A stretch of DNA of 64,000 nt from Centrapalus pauciflorus (taxonomy: Eukaryota; Streptophyta; Magnoliopsida; Asterales; Asteraceae), in contig JAANYP010007128.1 in NCBI GenBank assembly GCA_020465985.1, positions 1-64,000 on the forward strand, read 5' to 3'. The notes under the pieces are model-generated. The model saw only the letters and a program-made list of their open reading frames with translations, made no database searches and was not told where the DNA came from. Below, piece by piece: positions 41,146 through 52,677 of the stretch (position 1 is the first letter of the stretch; each line of letters begins with the position of its first letter). A program made the translations under genes and the position numbers.

Positions 41146-44100
41146 TTACTCGGACTCAAACAGTTGCGGATACTTTCTTAACATTTCTGACTTAGCTTCC
41201 CATGTATGATTTGCTCCTTTATGATGCTTCCAACGTATAAGCACCATTTCTATCTCCTCGCTCCTCAACTTCTTCATCTTAGTATCCAATACACACTCCG
41301 GCTCCTCCACATATCGAAGCCTTTCATCAACTTGCAGCTCTGTGTGATCTGCCCAATCCTCATTTCCAGTGTTAAATGATTTTCGGAGATTCCCAACGTG
41401 AAATACTGGATGTATTCCTGACATCTCTTCAGGCAGTTCTAACCGATAAGACTGATTTCCAACTTTTTCAACAATCCTAAAGGGTCCGACGAATCTCGGA
41501 GCCAACTTGCCCCTTTTTACAAAACGAGTAACACCCCTCATGGGTGATACTTTCAAATAAACCCAGTCGTTCACTTCAAAATTGATCGGTTTGTGCCTCC
41601 GATCATAATAACTTTTCTGACGATCCTGGGCCGCCTTCATGTTCTGCCTGATCAATTGTATCTTTTCATTTGTTTCTTGAAGTAACGCCGGCCCAGCAAT
41701 CGGCGTTTCACCCGTTTCTCTCCAACATGTAGGAGTCCTACATTTCCTTCCATACAAAGCCTCAAACGGCGCTTTCTTGATCGTTACATGGTAACTGTTG
41801 TTATACGAAAACTCTATTAGTGGCAGGTGATCATCCCAGTTGCCACCGAGATCTAACACACACGCTCTCATCATGTCTTCTAAAGTAAGGATCGTTCGTT
41901 CACTTTGGCCATCGGTTTGCGGACGATAGGCCGTACTCATTGCTATTCTCGTCCCTAACCCTTCTTGTAGTGCCGACCAAAAGTTTGAAGTAAATCGGCT
42001 ATCTCTATCCGACACTATGGACTTAGGCACTCCATGCCTAGCAACGATCTCGTCCATATAGATCTGAGCTAACTTCTCCAATGAATAACTTTCACGAATC
42101 GGTATGAAGTGAGCCGACTTAGTTAACCGATCCACGATTACCCAAACTGCATCGTGTTGACGCCTAGTTTTCGGCAGCTTTGTAATAAAATCCATTGTAA
42201 TGTGCTCCCACTTCCATTCCGGAATAGGAAGCGGTTGCATACTGCCGTACGGTTGCTGATGCTCGGCCTTTACCAACCGACAAGTTCGGCATCTTTCTAC
42301 ATATTGCCCTATGTCCTTCTTCAGTCCCGGCCACCAAAAATCTGCCTTTAAATCATTATACATCTTTGTGCTTCCGGGATGTACAGAAATCCTACACTGG
42401 TGTGCTTCTTCGATAATTACTTGTCTCATTCCACCAAACTTCGGCACCCATATCCTCCCGTATATCCCTTTCAGTCCCGATTCACTTATTTCCATGTTCT
42501 TAACTTGTACTCTAATATTCTCAACACCAATATTCTCATCTTTCAAGGCTTCATCCTGAGCAGCCTTGACATTATCAATTATCATGGAGGTCAGCATTGT
42601 AGACGTCATCATATAACAGAAATCCTTAGCATAAGCTTTCCGACTCAAGGCATCGGCTACTACATTAGCCTTTCCGGGGTGATAAAGGATTTCACACTCA
42701 TAATCTTTTATTAGCTCCATTGATCGTCTCTGCCTCATATTGAGTTCCTTCTGACTAAAGATATACTTTAAACTTTTATGGTCCGTGTACAGTTGACACT
42801 TAGTTCCGTAAAGGTAATGCCTCCATAACTTCAAAGCAAATGTTACCGCAGTCAACTCCAAGTCATGAGTTGAATAGTTCTTTTCGTGTTGCTTAAGTTG
42901 TCTCGAGGCATAAGCGATTACCTTTCCACGCTGCATCAGTACAGCACCTAACCCTAACCTCGAAGCATCGGTATAAACTACAAAGTCATCATTGCCTTCA
43001 GGTAAGGCAAGTATCGGAGCCTCACTTAATGCTTTCTTCAGAACCTCAAAGGCCTCCTGTTGTACAGTTTCCCATATAAACGGTGCATTCTTCTTGGTTA
43101 ATGCAGTTAAAGGAACTGCAATCTTCGAAAAATCTTTGATAAATCTCCGATAATACCCTGCCAATCCCAGAAAACTTCTAACTTCGGTAGCTGATTGAGG
43201 CGGTTCCCAGTTCTTTATCGCTTCTACCTTAGCTGGATCTACCGAAATCCCAGCTCCAGAAATTACATGTCCTAGAAACTGTATCTGTTGTAGCCAAAAC
43301 TCGCACTTTGAGAACTTGGCGTACAACCTTTCCTTCCTTAGCAATTCCAACAGTTCTCTCAGATGTTCAGCATGTTCGGCTTCAGACTTAGAGTATACAA
43401 AAATATCATCGATAAACACAATTACCGATTTATCCAACATCGGTCTGCAAACTCTATTCATTAAATCCATAAACACTGCCGGGGCGTTGGTTAATCCGAA
43501 AGGCATGACCAGAAACTCGTAATGCCCATACCGAGTTCTGAAAGCTGTCTTCGGTACATCTTCTTCTCTTACTTTCATTTGATGATATCCCGATCTCAGA
43601 TCAATCTTAGAAAATACACTAGCCCCGTGTAATTGATCAAACAAGTCGTCTATCCTCGGCAGTGGATATTTGTTCTTAATCGTCAACTTATTCAGCTCCC
43701 GGTAATCGCTGCACATCCTCATGGTGCCATCTTTCTTCTTTACAAACAGTACCGGAGCTCCCCATGGTGATGAACTTGGCCGAATGAAGCCTTTGTCCAA
43801 CAACTCCTGGAGTTGTGTCATCATCTCTTTCATCTCAGTTGGGGCGAGACGATAAGGAGAACGAGCTACCGGCGCAGCTCCAGGGATCAAGTCAATCTTA
43901 AATTCTACTTGCCTCTCAGGCGGTACTCCAGACAAGTCTTCCGGAAACACATCCGGAAACTGTGAAACAACAGGCACGTCGGCCAACGTTCTCTTTTCAG
44001 CCTTGGCATCAATAGCATATGCCAGATAGGCGTCACACCCCTTTGCAACAAGCTTTCGAGCTTTTGCAATGGTCAGTAAGCACAGATCCCCACTTCTCCT

Positions 44101-44439
44101 ATCCCCGTAGATGCAAATCTCACGCCCCTCCGGAGTAGTTATCTTAATCATTCGGTTCTTACACACTATCTGGGCTTCATTCTCTATTAACCAATCCATC
44201 CCGATTATCACATCGAATTCACTGAATTCTATAGGGATCAAGTCCAAATTGAAGACTACATCTTCAATTACTAACGTGCAGTTACGGTAGACATGATCTA
44301 CTTTTACTAAAGTGTTACTAGCAGTTTCTATATCAAGAACAGCAGATAATCTAGATAGTGGCATGGCAAGTCTTTGTGCAAACATAGTAGAAACAAACGA
44401 TCTATTGGCACCCGAATCAAATAAAACTCGTGCTGGCAT
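41146..44439 (-). CDS. pol: Gypsy C Pol polyprotein, 1,097 codons, intact from protease to chromodomain
   Basis: Domains in order: retropepsin with DSG at residues 8-10 and FDVIIGMDWL near 75-84; RT from about 200 to 390 with catalytic FIDD at 342-345 (the CIDY motif reads CSDY at 243-246); RNase H about 485-600, with Asp490, Glu528, Asp552 and Asp596 as likely active-site residues; integrase zinc site with His680/687 and Cys717/720; integrase core Asp750, Asp811 and Glu847; GPF at 985-987; and a C-terminal chromodomain about 1045-1095 with the aromatic residues Trp1070 and Trp1080. The first ATG is at 44439, but the frame is open upstream to the TAA at 44527, and the natural protein would be a gag-pol fusion. 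Related to gypsy B. Confidence 0.95.
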   Translation of the reverse strand: MPARVLFDSGANRSFVSTMFAQRLAMPLSRLSAVLDIETASNTLVKVDHVYRNCTLVIEDVVFNLDLIPIEFSEFDVIIGMDWLIENEAQIVCKNRMIKITTPEGREICIYGDRRSGDLCLLTIAKARKLVAKGCDAYLAYAIDAKAEKRTLADVPVVSQFPDVFPEDLSGVPPERQVEFKIDLIPGAAPVARSPYRLAPTEMKEMMTQLQELLDKGFIRPSSSPWGAPVLFVKKKDGTMRMCSDYRELNKLTIKNKYPLPRIDDLFDQLHGASVFSKIDLRSGYHQMKVREEDVPKTAFRTRYGHYEFLVMPFGLTNAPAVFMDLMNRVCRPMLDKSVIVFIDDIFVYSKSEAEHAEHLRELLELLRKERLYAKFSKCEFWLQQIQFLGHVISGAGISVDPAKVEAIKNWEPPQSATEVRSFLGLAGYYRRFIKDFSKIAVPLTALTKKNAPFIWETVQQEAFEVLKKALSEAPILALPEGNDDFVVYTDASRLGLGAVLMQRGKVIAYASRQLKQHEKNYSTHDLELTAVTFALKLWRHYLYGTKCQLYTDHKSLKYIFSQKELNMRQRRSMELIKDYECEILYHPGKANVVADALSRKAYAKDFCYMMTSTMLTSMIIDNVKAAQDEALKDENIGVENIRVQVKNMEISESGLKGIYGRIWVPKFGGMRQVIIEEAHQCRISVHPGSTKMYNDLKADFWWPGLKKDIGQYVERCRTCRLVKAEHQQPYGSMQPLPIPEWKWEHITMDFITKLPKTRRQHDAVWVIVDRLTKSAHFIPIRESYSLEKLAQIYMDEIVARHGVPKSIVSDRDSRFTSNFWSALQEGLGTRIAMSTAYRPQTDGQSERTILTLEDMMRACVLDLGGNWDDHLPLIEFSYNNSYHVTIKKAPFEALYGRKCRTPTCWRETGETPIAGPALLQETNEKIQLIRQNMKAAQDRQKSYYDRRHKPINFEVNDWVYLKVSPMRGVTRFVKRGKLAPRFVGPFRIVEKVGNQSYRLELPEEMSGIHPVFHVGNLRKSFNTGNEDWADHTELQVDERLRYVEEPECVLDTKMKKLRSEEIEMVLIRWKHHKGANHTWEAKSEMLRKYPQLFESE

Positions 44440-44526
44440 AGAATTAACTATGAACGTACCCGTGACGACCTCCGGATTTTCCCGTGCCTCCTCTGCAGTT
44501 ATCTGGAAAGCACGACCAGGTGCCCT

Positions 44527-45698
44527 TTAAGACTCACCCCGACCTCGGTTAACTGATCCACCGCTTGAACCTCCCGAAGACCGTGCTGTAGATGGAGCAG
44601 CAGCGGCTGGATCGTTCTTTCTGCAATTCCTACTGTAGTGTCCCAATACACCACACTTATGGCAAGCATCTCCCTTCCTGGGGCAATCACTCTGATAATG
44701 GCCCAACTCACCACAACAAAAACAAGCACGTCCATTGGTGCACTTGCCGAAGTGTTCCAAGTGACACCTATTACAATATCTCGGCTCGGTGTTGATAGAG
44801 TAGGCACGAGCACGACCACGATCGGAAAAACCAGATGGTCGACGATACGACTGCTGAGGTGAGTACTGTGAAGACCGGGAAGAACCAGAATATCCTCCCT
44901 CGCGCTGGCGCTTCGGCGGTGACGGCTGTGTTGGGTTGGTAGAAACAGCAGCAGACCCAGTAGAATAGCCCGACATGATCAGAATCTGCTCTACATTTCT
45001 GGCAGCCTCAAGTAAGCCAGCAAATGTAGGGTAGCGGACATTGCTCATAACCCGCCTTATTTCAATATCCAGACCAGCCTCAAATCTGGTCACCTTCCTT
45101 TCCTCCGTATCCACCTGATGAGGCGCAAACAGGCTCAGCCTCGTGAATTCTACAGCATATTGGGACACCTTCTTAGTCCCCTGTACCAGTGCCATAAACT
45201 TTGCTTCCAACCTCCGGCGCTCATCAACCGGACTGTACTGCTGAGTGAATAGGTCCTTGAATTCAGCCCAAGTCATATCAGCAACCTTCTCCAATGTCAA
45301 CGCATTCACCATTGCGTTCCACCACATGATTGCATCATTCGTAAACATAGCAGTCGCATAACGAACCATGTCCTTCTCAGCACAGTCGCTAATGTTCGTT
45401 CAGTTGCTGTTATCCATTCCAGTGCGGCAACAGCATCTCCCAGTCCATTAAACTCCACGGCCCCATTTCCTTTGAAGTCCTTGAAACGACAACCTTTGGG
45501 CTTGTTAGAAGACCCAATGTTGTCATCTCGTTCCTCGTTGTTACCCCCTTCCTTCTCCTTAATCTTCCTCTTATCCTCCCTTCTCTTAGCTTCGGCCTCA
45601 TCTCGAGCCCGAAACTGATCTTGTATCATCTTGTTCTGCTCAGCCATCATGGCTAGCATCATCTCTCTGGTTTCTTCTGGTGTCATCCCTCCAGACAT
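44527..45698 (-). pseudogene. gag: Gypsy C gag, one frameshift and a terminal stop before pol
   Basis: The likely start is MSGGMTPEETREMMLAMMAE at 45698; upstream codons in the frame are atypical. A charged linker follows, then the capsid region is split by a one-base frameshift near 45395-45405. The second block (from 45369) has AIMWWNAMVNALT, FKDLFTQQYSPVDERRRLEA and FEAGLDIEIRRVM, then an Arg/Ser/Gly-rich part and three knuckles: CNRCHLEHFGKC, CFCCGELGHYQSDC and CHKCGVLGHYSRNC. The stop TAA at 44527 lies in the pol frame, where related elements read through; it probably arose from CAA. The first knuckle is a shorter variant. Confidence 0.92.
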
Positions 45699-45897
45699 GT
45701 TCTGAAAATTATAAACATATAACTTGTTTAGTAACATGTCATCAGTTTAAAGACACCACTTATTTGTCTCGTATGATAGTCAATCCCTATAATTACTAGA
45801 TCGTAACCTATCTTAGTTCAGATCATTACTTAAACCACTACATATCATTACCTAATGTTTGAGATCAAGACCTCACGGACACTTGAATCTCAAACAA

Positions 45898-45911
45898 CTG
45901 CTCTGATACCA
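45898..45911 (-). promoter_or_regulatory. Primer-binding site of gypsy C
   Basis: TGGTATCAGAGCAG on the minus strand, five bases from the LTR; initiator tRNA-Met type. Confidence 0.9.
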
Positions 45912-45916
45912 TCTTC

Positions 45917-47917
45917 TGTGACACCCTAGCCACAACAACCACCAATTACAAAACACCCAGGATTAATCATCAACATGCAATAACATAATGATCTGATAAC
46001 CTAAATTAAGTGTGGAAGCATTAAAAACATAAATAAAGTAGAGCAACAAGTGTTAAACACCCTATAGTGCTATGGGGTACCGAGTCTAAGTCTACACACC
46101 CATTACAATTATTACAATCATCCAGAGTATTACAACATTGTCTCATAACATAAATTACCGATGAAATAGTGCCGAGTCTCCCAAATCTTCCAAATGACCT
46201 AACTAGAAGGTCCGGCTGCTGATTTACCCTTTCCTGTAAAATAAAATCAACTGAGGGGTAAGCGAATGCTTAGTGAATACACAGATTTACGCATTTTATA
46301 AATCCTTATGATGCCTACAAGAGTAGCACCGACAACGCACGTCGTGCACTCTCCACGTACACAAAGTACGACCACACAAGAGCCGTCGCTCTACGAGCCC
46401 GCAACTCGTCTTTTAAAATACACTACTGAGACAGACATAACATCGGGGATGACATACTGCCTACGGACCTGGAGGGATCAGCTCCAGCGTCATATAGAGC
46501 AGTAACATCAGAGTAACAGATGCGACCCGCAGGTCCATCATAGATGCACAACAAACGAACGGACATGCATCAAATAAGAATGTGCATCCAAATTTACGCA
46601 AGTTAGTAGAATTCCAAACGAATAATGAAGCAACATGTCTCAGTAAGCAAAAGCAATCATAAAGCATATATAAACATGCGAAATCATATGTACTCACAGT
46701 GGGTGCGTAATTAAATGATAACCAATTATTATTTCTCTTCGGGCTTTCAACCGGATCCACCAAGTACCCCACTGTGGGTTAAACAACACCACAAGGGACC
46801 TGTTATGTTAATTTACAACAATACCTCGTATCAATAACCATTTAAATTCATAAAATCAAGTTTCGTAAGTTTTGCAATATTTTCCCCCATTTCAGGTCTA
46901 TATCCAAATTCGAACTATAACTAAGTTTGAACCCATTGCATGTTCATACATTGTCCTTTATATAACTCATGTCATTTTATGTGTTGTTTATGAGTTTCAT
47001 TCAAAATACACGAGTCTAGAGAGTAGTATTCTCAATTTTTGGCATTAAACTCGAATTTAATGGGTTAGATTCGAACCCACCATCACAATTGATGATAGAT
47101 TCGAAATATATAGGTAGATTCGAACCTAGTTTCGAATCTGGGGATAGATTCGAGATACCCCCCTTCGAATCTGATGGTACACATTCGAATCTAGTACCAA
47201 ACTCGAGTTTGTTCTTACATTTCGACTCTGTTCTTGGCATATTCGAGTCTGTTCATCATTTCAGCTTAAATCCTTCATTTCTAAGGCCTAAAATCATTGA
47301 TATATCATGTATGATACCTATATTCGATTCTATTATGCATATACTAACATAATCTTGCAATATTTCAAGCAAAACAAGCTCCAATTTACATAAAATGACA
47401 GATTCGAATTCTAGTTTACTTCAAAACCGAAACTATAAACTTAAAAAGGTCGATTCTTACCTCAATTCGTGCGAAATCAGAAATCCGTTTGTAGATTGTT
47501 GTTGTACTCCTCGATATCTTTCCGATGACGTATAATTCTCGAAAATCTGACGGTCGGTTTGTGAGATAACTTAGAGAGATGTAGAGAGAAAATTCTAGAG
47601 AGAGAGTGTAGTGAGAGAGTATGTAAATGGAAAATGAATATTTTTATCCTTTTTATTTCCATTTTCACCATTTAGTACATTTCTCCCCTCGACTTAACCG
47701 GTTCCGTAAAATACTAATTTAATCTTAAAATTATCGTTAATAACTTTTAAATTAATAATACTCCATAACAATGATTCTGAGTTCAAATTTTCTTAAAAAT
47801 AGCAACATACTTGCTAAATATCCAAAATACATAATAATCGCGTAAATTCCAACTTAAATATATATTTTTTCCACTTAATTAATGAAAATACAATAAAATA
47901 AATCTGAGGATGTTACA
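45917..47917 (-). repeat. 5' LTR of gypsy C (2,001 bp)
   Basis: Near-identical to 39115-41109. One clear indel is the extra CTAAGG-type 6 bp at about 47280. A pyrimidine/purine stretch of GAGAGA units lies at 47571-47622 close to an AT-rich block at 47637-47650, a plausible promoter region that I cannot place precisely. Confidence 0.95.
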
Positions 47918-47922
47918 GTGAG

Positions 47923-48581
47923 TATATAAATAGGGCATATCACTAAATTCGATCACCTACTCTCGAATTTATATCTCACGAACTTAACTCGGTGATCTTG
48001 AACTTATTGTGGCGACTATGAACTTGTCGTATCCTCGATTTTGCTAACTGTTCCACGAAGATCCACACATTCCCTCGAACATACACTTGGCTTTAGTTGT
48101 TTTGTATCACAAATCACTAAGTAAGTGATGTTTTGGACTGTTTTAATGGTTTAAAGTCGACTATTTTGAGTTTAAAATAACTGAAATCTAAGTATTCAAA
48201 AATACAAAGTTTAGGGTTATAAAACTTAAAATAAAACATAATTAACCTAGATTAGAACCTATTAGGACTAGATTCATTAGTAATTGAAGTCTAAAAATAT
48301 TTAAATCATGAGATTGAACTTACAAATGTCGACTTCGAACTTGTTCTACAGGTCACGAACTTGTTCTATAAGTCACGAACTTGACGGGTCTACAAACTTA
48401 TATTAAAATATCTACAAGTTCGTAGACTGACAAGTTCGAGGGTTCGAACATAAACAAGTTCGTAGGGCACTTGCTTCACACGAACGTACACCTAAGTTCG
48501 AAGGTGATTAAGTTCGTTCGAACTTAATCAAGTTCGAATGACTTCAAAAATTTTCCAAAATTGAATTTTTCAGAATTTAAC
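47923..48581 (+). other. 3' non-coding part of copia D, second half
   Basis: Continuation of copia D after the gypsy C insertion. It is rich in (C/A)GAACTTG motifs, dense at 47955-48075 and 48315-48545 (for example CACGAACTTGTTCTA in close repetition). No typical polypurine tract is visible right before the LTR at 48582. Confidence 0.65.
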
Positions 48582-49145
48582 TGTTGGTACACCCTGTGTG
48601 ACGATAGCTATCTAGATATGTAATAGATGGGGATTTATTAATACAAGTCATGTATATTCAATCATGATTGTGTATAATGTTTACATTTGCATGTTAAGTT
48701 CATGATTGTGAAGATAAGTTCTTGATTGTGAAGATAAGTTCTTGATGTGAGAATTAGTTCTTAAGGCATAAGGCCACGAACTTAAGTCACACAAGTTCGT
48801 ACGAACTTAGCTAGCCTAAGTTCGTATGTGCTTGGGCTTGAACTTGTAAGTTCGTGGGCTTGGGTCTTGCACGAACTTATGTGTTATAATATGAACTTAT
48901 TCAGTTATTTTCAAAAACTTTTGCAGAAATAGGATTTCAGAGTTTGTATAAGTGCACGTACGAGCTAGAAGCGATTTCAGAAAAATTTCAGGAGCTACAT
49001 CGTGTGGGGTCGGTATCCTATCGGCTGGCATCGTGTTCGGCTCCGTGTTCCGCGCGTGATCGATTCGTTAAGCGTCTAACGATGATTCCGCACTCGTTGG
49101 ACGACATTGCGCCTTGATCCGATCCGTAGACGTGGTGACCTTACA
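48582..49145 (+). repeat. 3' LTR of copia D (564 bp)
   Basis: Same ends as the 5' LTR, lacking about 17 bases near 48628, with the 16-bp palindrome kept at 48793-48808. Followed by ATATA. Confidence 0.92.
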
Positions 49146-49150
49146 ATATA

Positions 49151-50189
49151 AAAATCGGACCATACTCCTTTCTAAAATTTATACATTCACATATATGTAA
49201 TCCAAGGCACATTCAAATATGTATGTCGATGATTTATTAGCTGGGAAATTGCCTGATAATATAGTAGCAGTAGGAAAAAAATATCGACGATGTCGAGTCT
49301 AAATAAACACAACTAGCAAAAACTAACATAAATTATATATAAATGTCAACAATAATATTATAAAAATGGTAAATAATAAAATCATAGGGACTAAAAGTAT
49401 CGTAGTTGAAAAGGGTAAAAGCTCATTATTACAAAGCTAACAGATGTGCCGTTAAGTTTAACGAACAACGGATTAAAACTGGACAAAATTAGCAAAATAA
49501 GGATGAAATTTAAGATTATTAAGTTTGAGAGACTAAATCCGGATAAACCATTAAACCATAAGGACAAAAATGTCTGTTTGTCAAAGTTTTAACATCGTAA
49601 TGTTTTAATTTGGTTGTTTCGTCAACAAACGTAGAATCAAACACTTAAAGTCTTCGTTCTTGAACGATAAAATACATATTACCATATGTAAAAGGTCGAA
49701 TCGAACCATATACATCCTTTTAGTGTTTTGATTTAAAACCGTTTCGTTTCGGTCAGGTCTAGTTTCATTCTACACCCTAATTAAGGTGTTATAATAAAAT
49801 TCTTTTGTGGAAAAGAAAAAGAAAAGGAAAAGCTGAATTGACTAGAGATGGGAGGTTACTTGTAAGGAATTGAAGAAGATTGCTTTAATTTTATGCTAAA
49901 TAAAATATTAAAATGGACATAAAGTAAAGCTAAAAAAGAAAGCCACGCGCCACCACCCCGCCAGTTTCCAGCCACCGGTAGTTAAGCTGCAGTTATAGGC
50001 GGCGGCGGCGGCTGTGTTTATGATTGCAATTGCATTAAATTTTGAGGTTGATTAGATTACTGTCACAAAGCAACGCACACATCACACAGCATGCAAAATA
50101 TATTAAATAAATAAACCTCAAAATTCACTCTCACTCCCTCTCTTTTCCTGAATCATATATTATATATGTATATAATTTGCAAATATCCT
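49151..50189. other. Non-coding stretch right of copia D
   Basis: AT-rich with no recognised gene. A short GC-rich patch with GGCGGCGGCGGCGG lies at about 49998-50011. A piece ending CTACACCCTAATTA at about 49785 resembles a hAT end. Confidence 0.4.
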
Positions 50190-50583
50190 GGGCTAATGAA
50201 AATTTGACACAAGGCCAACTATGATTAGTTGGTGACTTTTTTTTCTAAATTAAAATCATAACACACTTTTATGTTTGTGTTATCTTTTATTTAATTGTTT
50301 TATTTTAGTAAACTTTTGTTTGATTCTCTTTTAACATTTATCATTACAATATTTTCTTACACACTTAAAATTATAATTTTAATCATACATATGTTTGGAG
50401 TTTTCTTTTAAAATTATTATATTATGTTTAATTGTATCAAAACGACCATGAAAACTTGCAACTTGGCCAACCATAATTGGTTGGTGTTTTTAATTTAAAC
50501 TTTTCATAATACACATTTATCTTTATGTTTTCTTTTATTTAACACTTTTATTTTAATAAACTTTTTTAGTCCTCTTTTAACAT

Positions 50584-51163
50584 TAGGGATGACAACTGGC
50601 CGGATTCGGTGCAGGGAATGAATATCTCGTCCTCGTTTAAAATAACCACGGGTATTAAACGGGGACTCCCATCGGATACGCGGGGAAACCCTCAAGGTAT
50701 CGGGGAACCCATTTATAAATCAATGATATGGAAATTAACCACATGATTCATAATTTAAGTTTAAAACGTCCATTTATGTTAAAATTACAATACTAATATT
50801 AAATTAAATTCATATCCCTATCAAATGATAACAAAAAAACATTATTTCAATAAATTATATGTAAATAAATAAGTTCCTAAATTATACATAATAATTTTTA
50901 TGTATAATATTTAAAATAGATAAAAATATTTATCTTTTATATGTAATGTATATACAATATAAATAGCATGTTTCTATTAAAAAAGTAATCGAAGTATTCG
51001 GGGATTTAAACAAGCTATGCAATCGGGTATACGGAGCGGGCATTATCAATATCATACCCGCCTCATCCATCATTTAACTTAATCGGGTTCGGGGAAACAC
51101 GTCCCGATTAGATCGGTTTTCGGTTTTTCCCGTCGAGTTCGTGTTTTTTTTTTGTCATCCCTA
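50584..51163. mobile_element. hAT-type MITE (580 bp)
   Basis: Terminal inverted repeats TAGGGATGACAA on both sides, flanked by the perfect 8-bp duplication TTTAACAT (50576-50583 and 51164-51171). Neighbouring tandem units supply the empty site. The inside has GC-rich ends (ACGGGGACTCCCATCGGATA) and an AT-rich centre, without coding capacity; a short minus ORF at 50504-50695 is chance. Confidence 0.9.
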
Positions 51164-51496
51164 TTTAACATTAATTTGTAAATCTCCTAGGCCAATGAAA
51201 ATTTCCAATCTGGCAAACCATGATTGATTGGTGGGTTTTTTTAAAAATTTAAACTTTTGATAATACACTCTTATCTTTGTGTTATCTTTTATTTTAATAA
51301 ACTTTTCTTTAGTACTCTTTTAACATTTATTATCACAATATTTTCTTACACACTTAAAATTATAATTTTAATCATACATATGTTTGGAGTTGTCTTTTAA
51401 ACCTATTATGTTATGTTTATTTGTATGAAAAATACCAATGAAAACTTGAAACTTGGCCAACCATGATTGGTTGGTGTTTTTTTTAATTTAGACTTT

Positions 51497-52677
51497 GGCT
51501 AAATTACAATTTTCGTAACTGTGGTTATACAGAAATTATGGTTATCATCCTTTTCGCATCAAAATTACAATTTTAGTACCTATGGTTGTCATTTTGTTAT
51601 GTTTTTGGTTTATGACCTATCAATTTGTAAAAAATGTCTATTTTGTCCTTTCAATATAGTTTCAGTTTTACACACTAAGAATTATTTTATTTTTATATTA
51701 TTTTTAGTTATTTTTAATTCTATCATCGTTTATTTAACATGTACTTTTTTCTTATCATTACAATTTGACTATAGTAATAAAAATTTATTTTATAATTGTT
51801 ATTATTATTATTATTATTATTAATTTAGGTGTTTAAATGAAGAAATATATAACAATAATTTAGTTAATTTGTTTGTTTTTATTATTTATATATATAATTT
51901 GTATTATTATTTTTGTATTTATTTTCAAACATATAGTCAACTATTTATACATTTCTTTTTAAAATTATTTTTACTTTTTATTTTTTTTCCATTCATAAAA
52001 AATCGTATGAATTTATATATTTTGTTTTTATAAACTATTCACTTTATTATATATTACTTCACATAAATACTTATATAGTTAACCAATTTTTTTAGCCAAA
52101 TTTATACATATGTGTATTAACTTGTACCTTTTAATTTAATTATTTTGTTAAGTCAATACATATTGATTTGTTTTCACGAAATATAACATCAAAAACTGAT
52201 TTGGTCACGAAATATTAACAAAAATACAACATATTAAATTAACTCATATACTAGTTATTTTCATTTATTACTACTTAGTCATGTAAATACTTAAAATCAT
52301 AATAAAATAATAAAACTAATACTAGTACTAATTATATCAAATAAATATATAAATACAACATATTGAATAACCTATTACTTCAATTAAATTTTGACAGTAC
52401 TAATTAGACAATATAATAAATAAATAGTAAATATATTAAATAAATAGCAAAAGATTAAAAAGCTATTAATAAAATGAAATAAAAAATAATTTGATCAATG
52501 ACCAAAACTGAAATAAAAATGAAAGGGCAAAATTGTCATTCTAAGAACAATATTGGACAAAGGAACCAAAGACATAATAAATTGACAACTATAAGTACTG
52601 TAATTGTAATTTAATCATAAAAATGACGATAACCATAATTTGTGTATAAGCACATGGACGAAAATTGTAATTTACCC
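51497..52677. mobile_element. Mutator-like (MULE) MITE with long inverted repeats (1,181 bp)
   Basis: The ends are GGCTAAATTACAATTTTCGT and, inverted, GGGTAAATTACAATTTTCGT, with similarity continuing for more than 100 bases inwards. The flanks are 9-bp duplications TTAGACTTT (51488-51496) and TTAAACTTT (52678-52686), one mismatch. Sister tandem units have the uninterrupted TTAAACTTTTCATAATAC. The interior is very AT-rich and includes a (TTA)n run at 51799-51822. No transposase seen. Confidence 0.82.

Larger units (their letters stand above)
39115..47917 (-). mobile_element. Complete Ty3/gypsy chromovirus C (8,803 bp), young
   Basis: LTRs at 39115-41109 and 45917-47917, with the target duplication GTGAG at 39110-39114 and 47918-47922. 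On the minus strand: 5' LTR, primer site, gag with three zinc knuckles, an uninterrupted 1,097-codon pol from protease to chromodomain, polypurine tract, 3' LTR. By eye about 17 substitutions and one 6-bp indel separate the 2-kb LTRs, roughly 99% identity. At a rate of 1.3e-8 per site per year, commonly used for grass LTRs, that means a few hundred thousand years. It inserted in the 3' region of copia D. Gag has a frameshift, and a TAA separates gag from pol. Confidence 0.96.
34241..49145 (+). mobile_element. Ty1/copia element D, internally deleted, with gypsy C inserted
   Basis: LTRs at 34241-34823 and 48582-49145, both TGTTGG...CTTACA, flanked by the 5-bp duplication ATATA (34236-34240 and 49146-49150). 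A tRNA-Met primer site follows the 5' LTR. Without gypsy C the element is about 6.1 kb. Most of gag, the protease and the integrase core are deleted; the integrase tail, RT and RNase H remain as pseudogenes. The LTRs differ by several percent by eye, including small deletions, so it is older than gypsy C. Confidence 0.92.

Noticed and set aside
42154..43522. Plus-strand ORFs across gypsy C pol
   Set aside because: Antisense shadows of the intact 1,097-codon pol.
34117..49790. A hAT element around copia D (GGGGTGTGCG on the left, CTACACCCTA on the right)
   Set aside because: The end sequences are only partly alike and no 8-bp duplication could be found.
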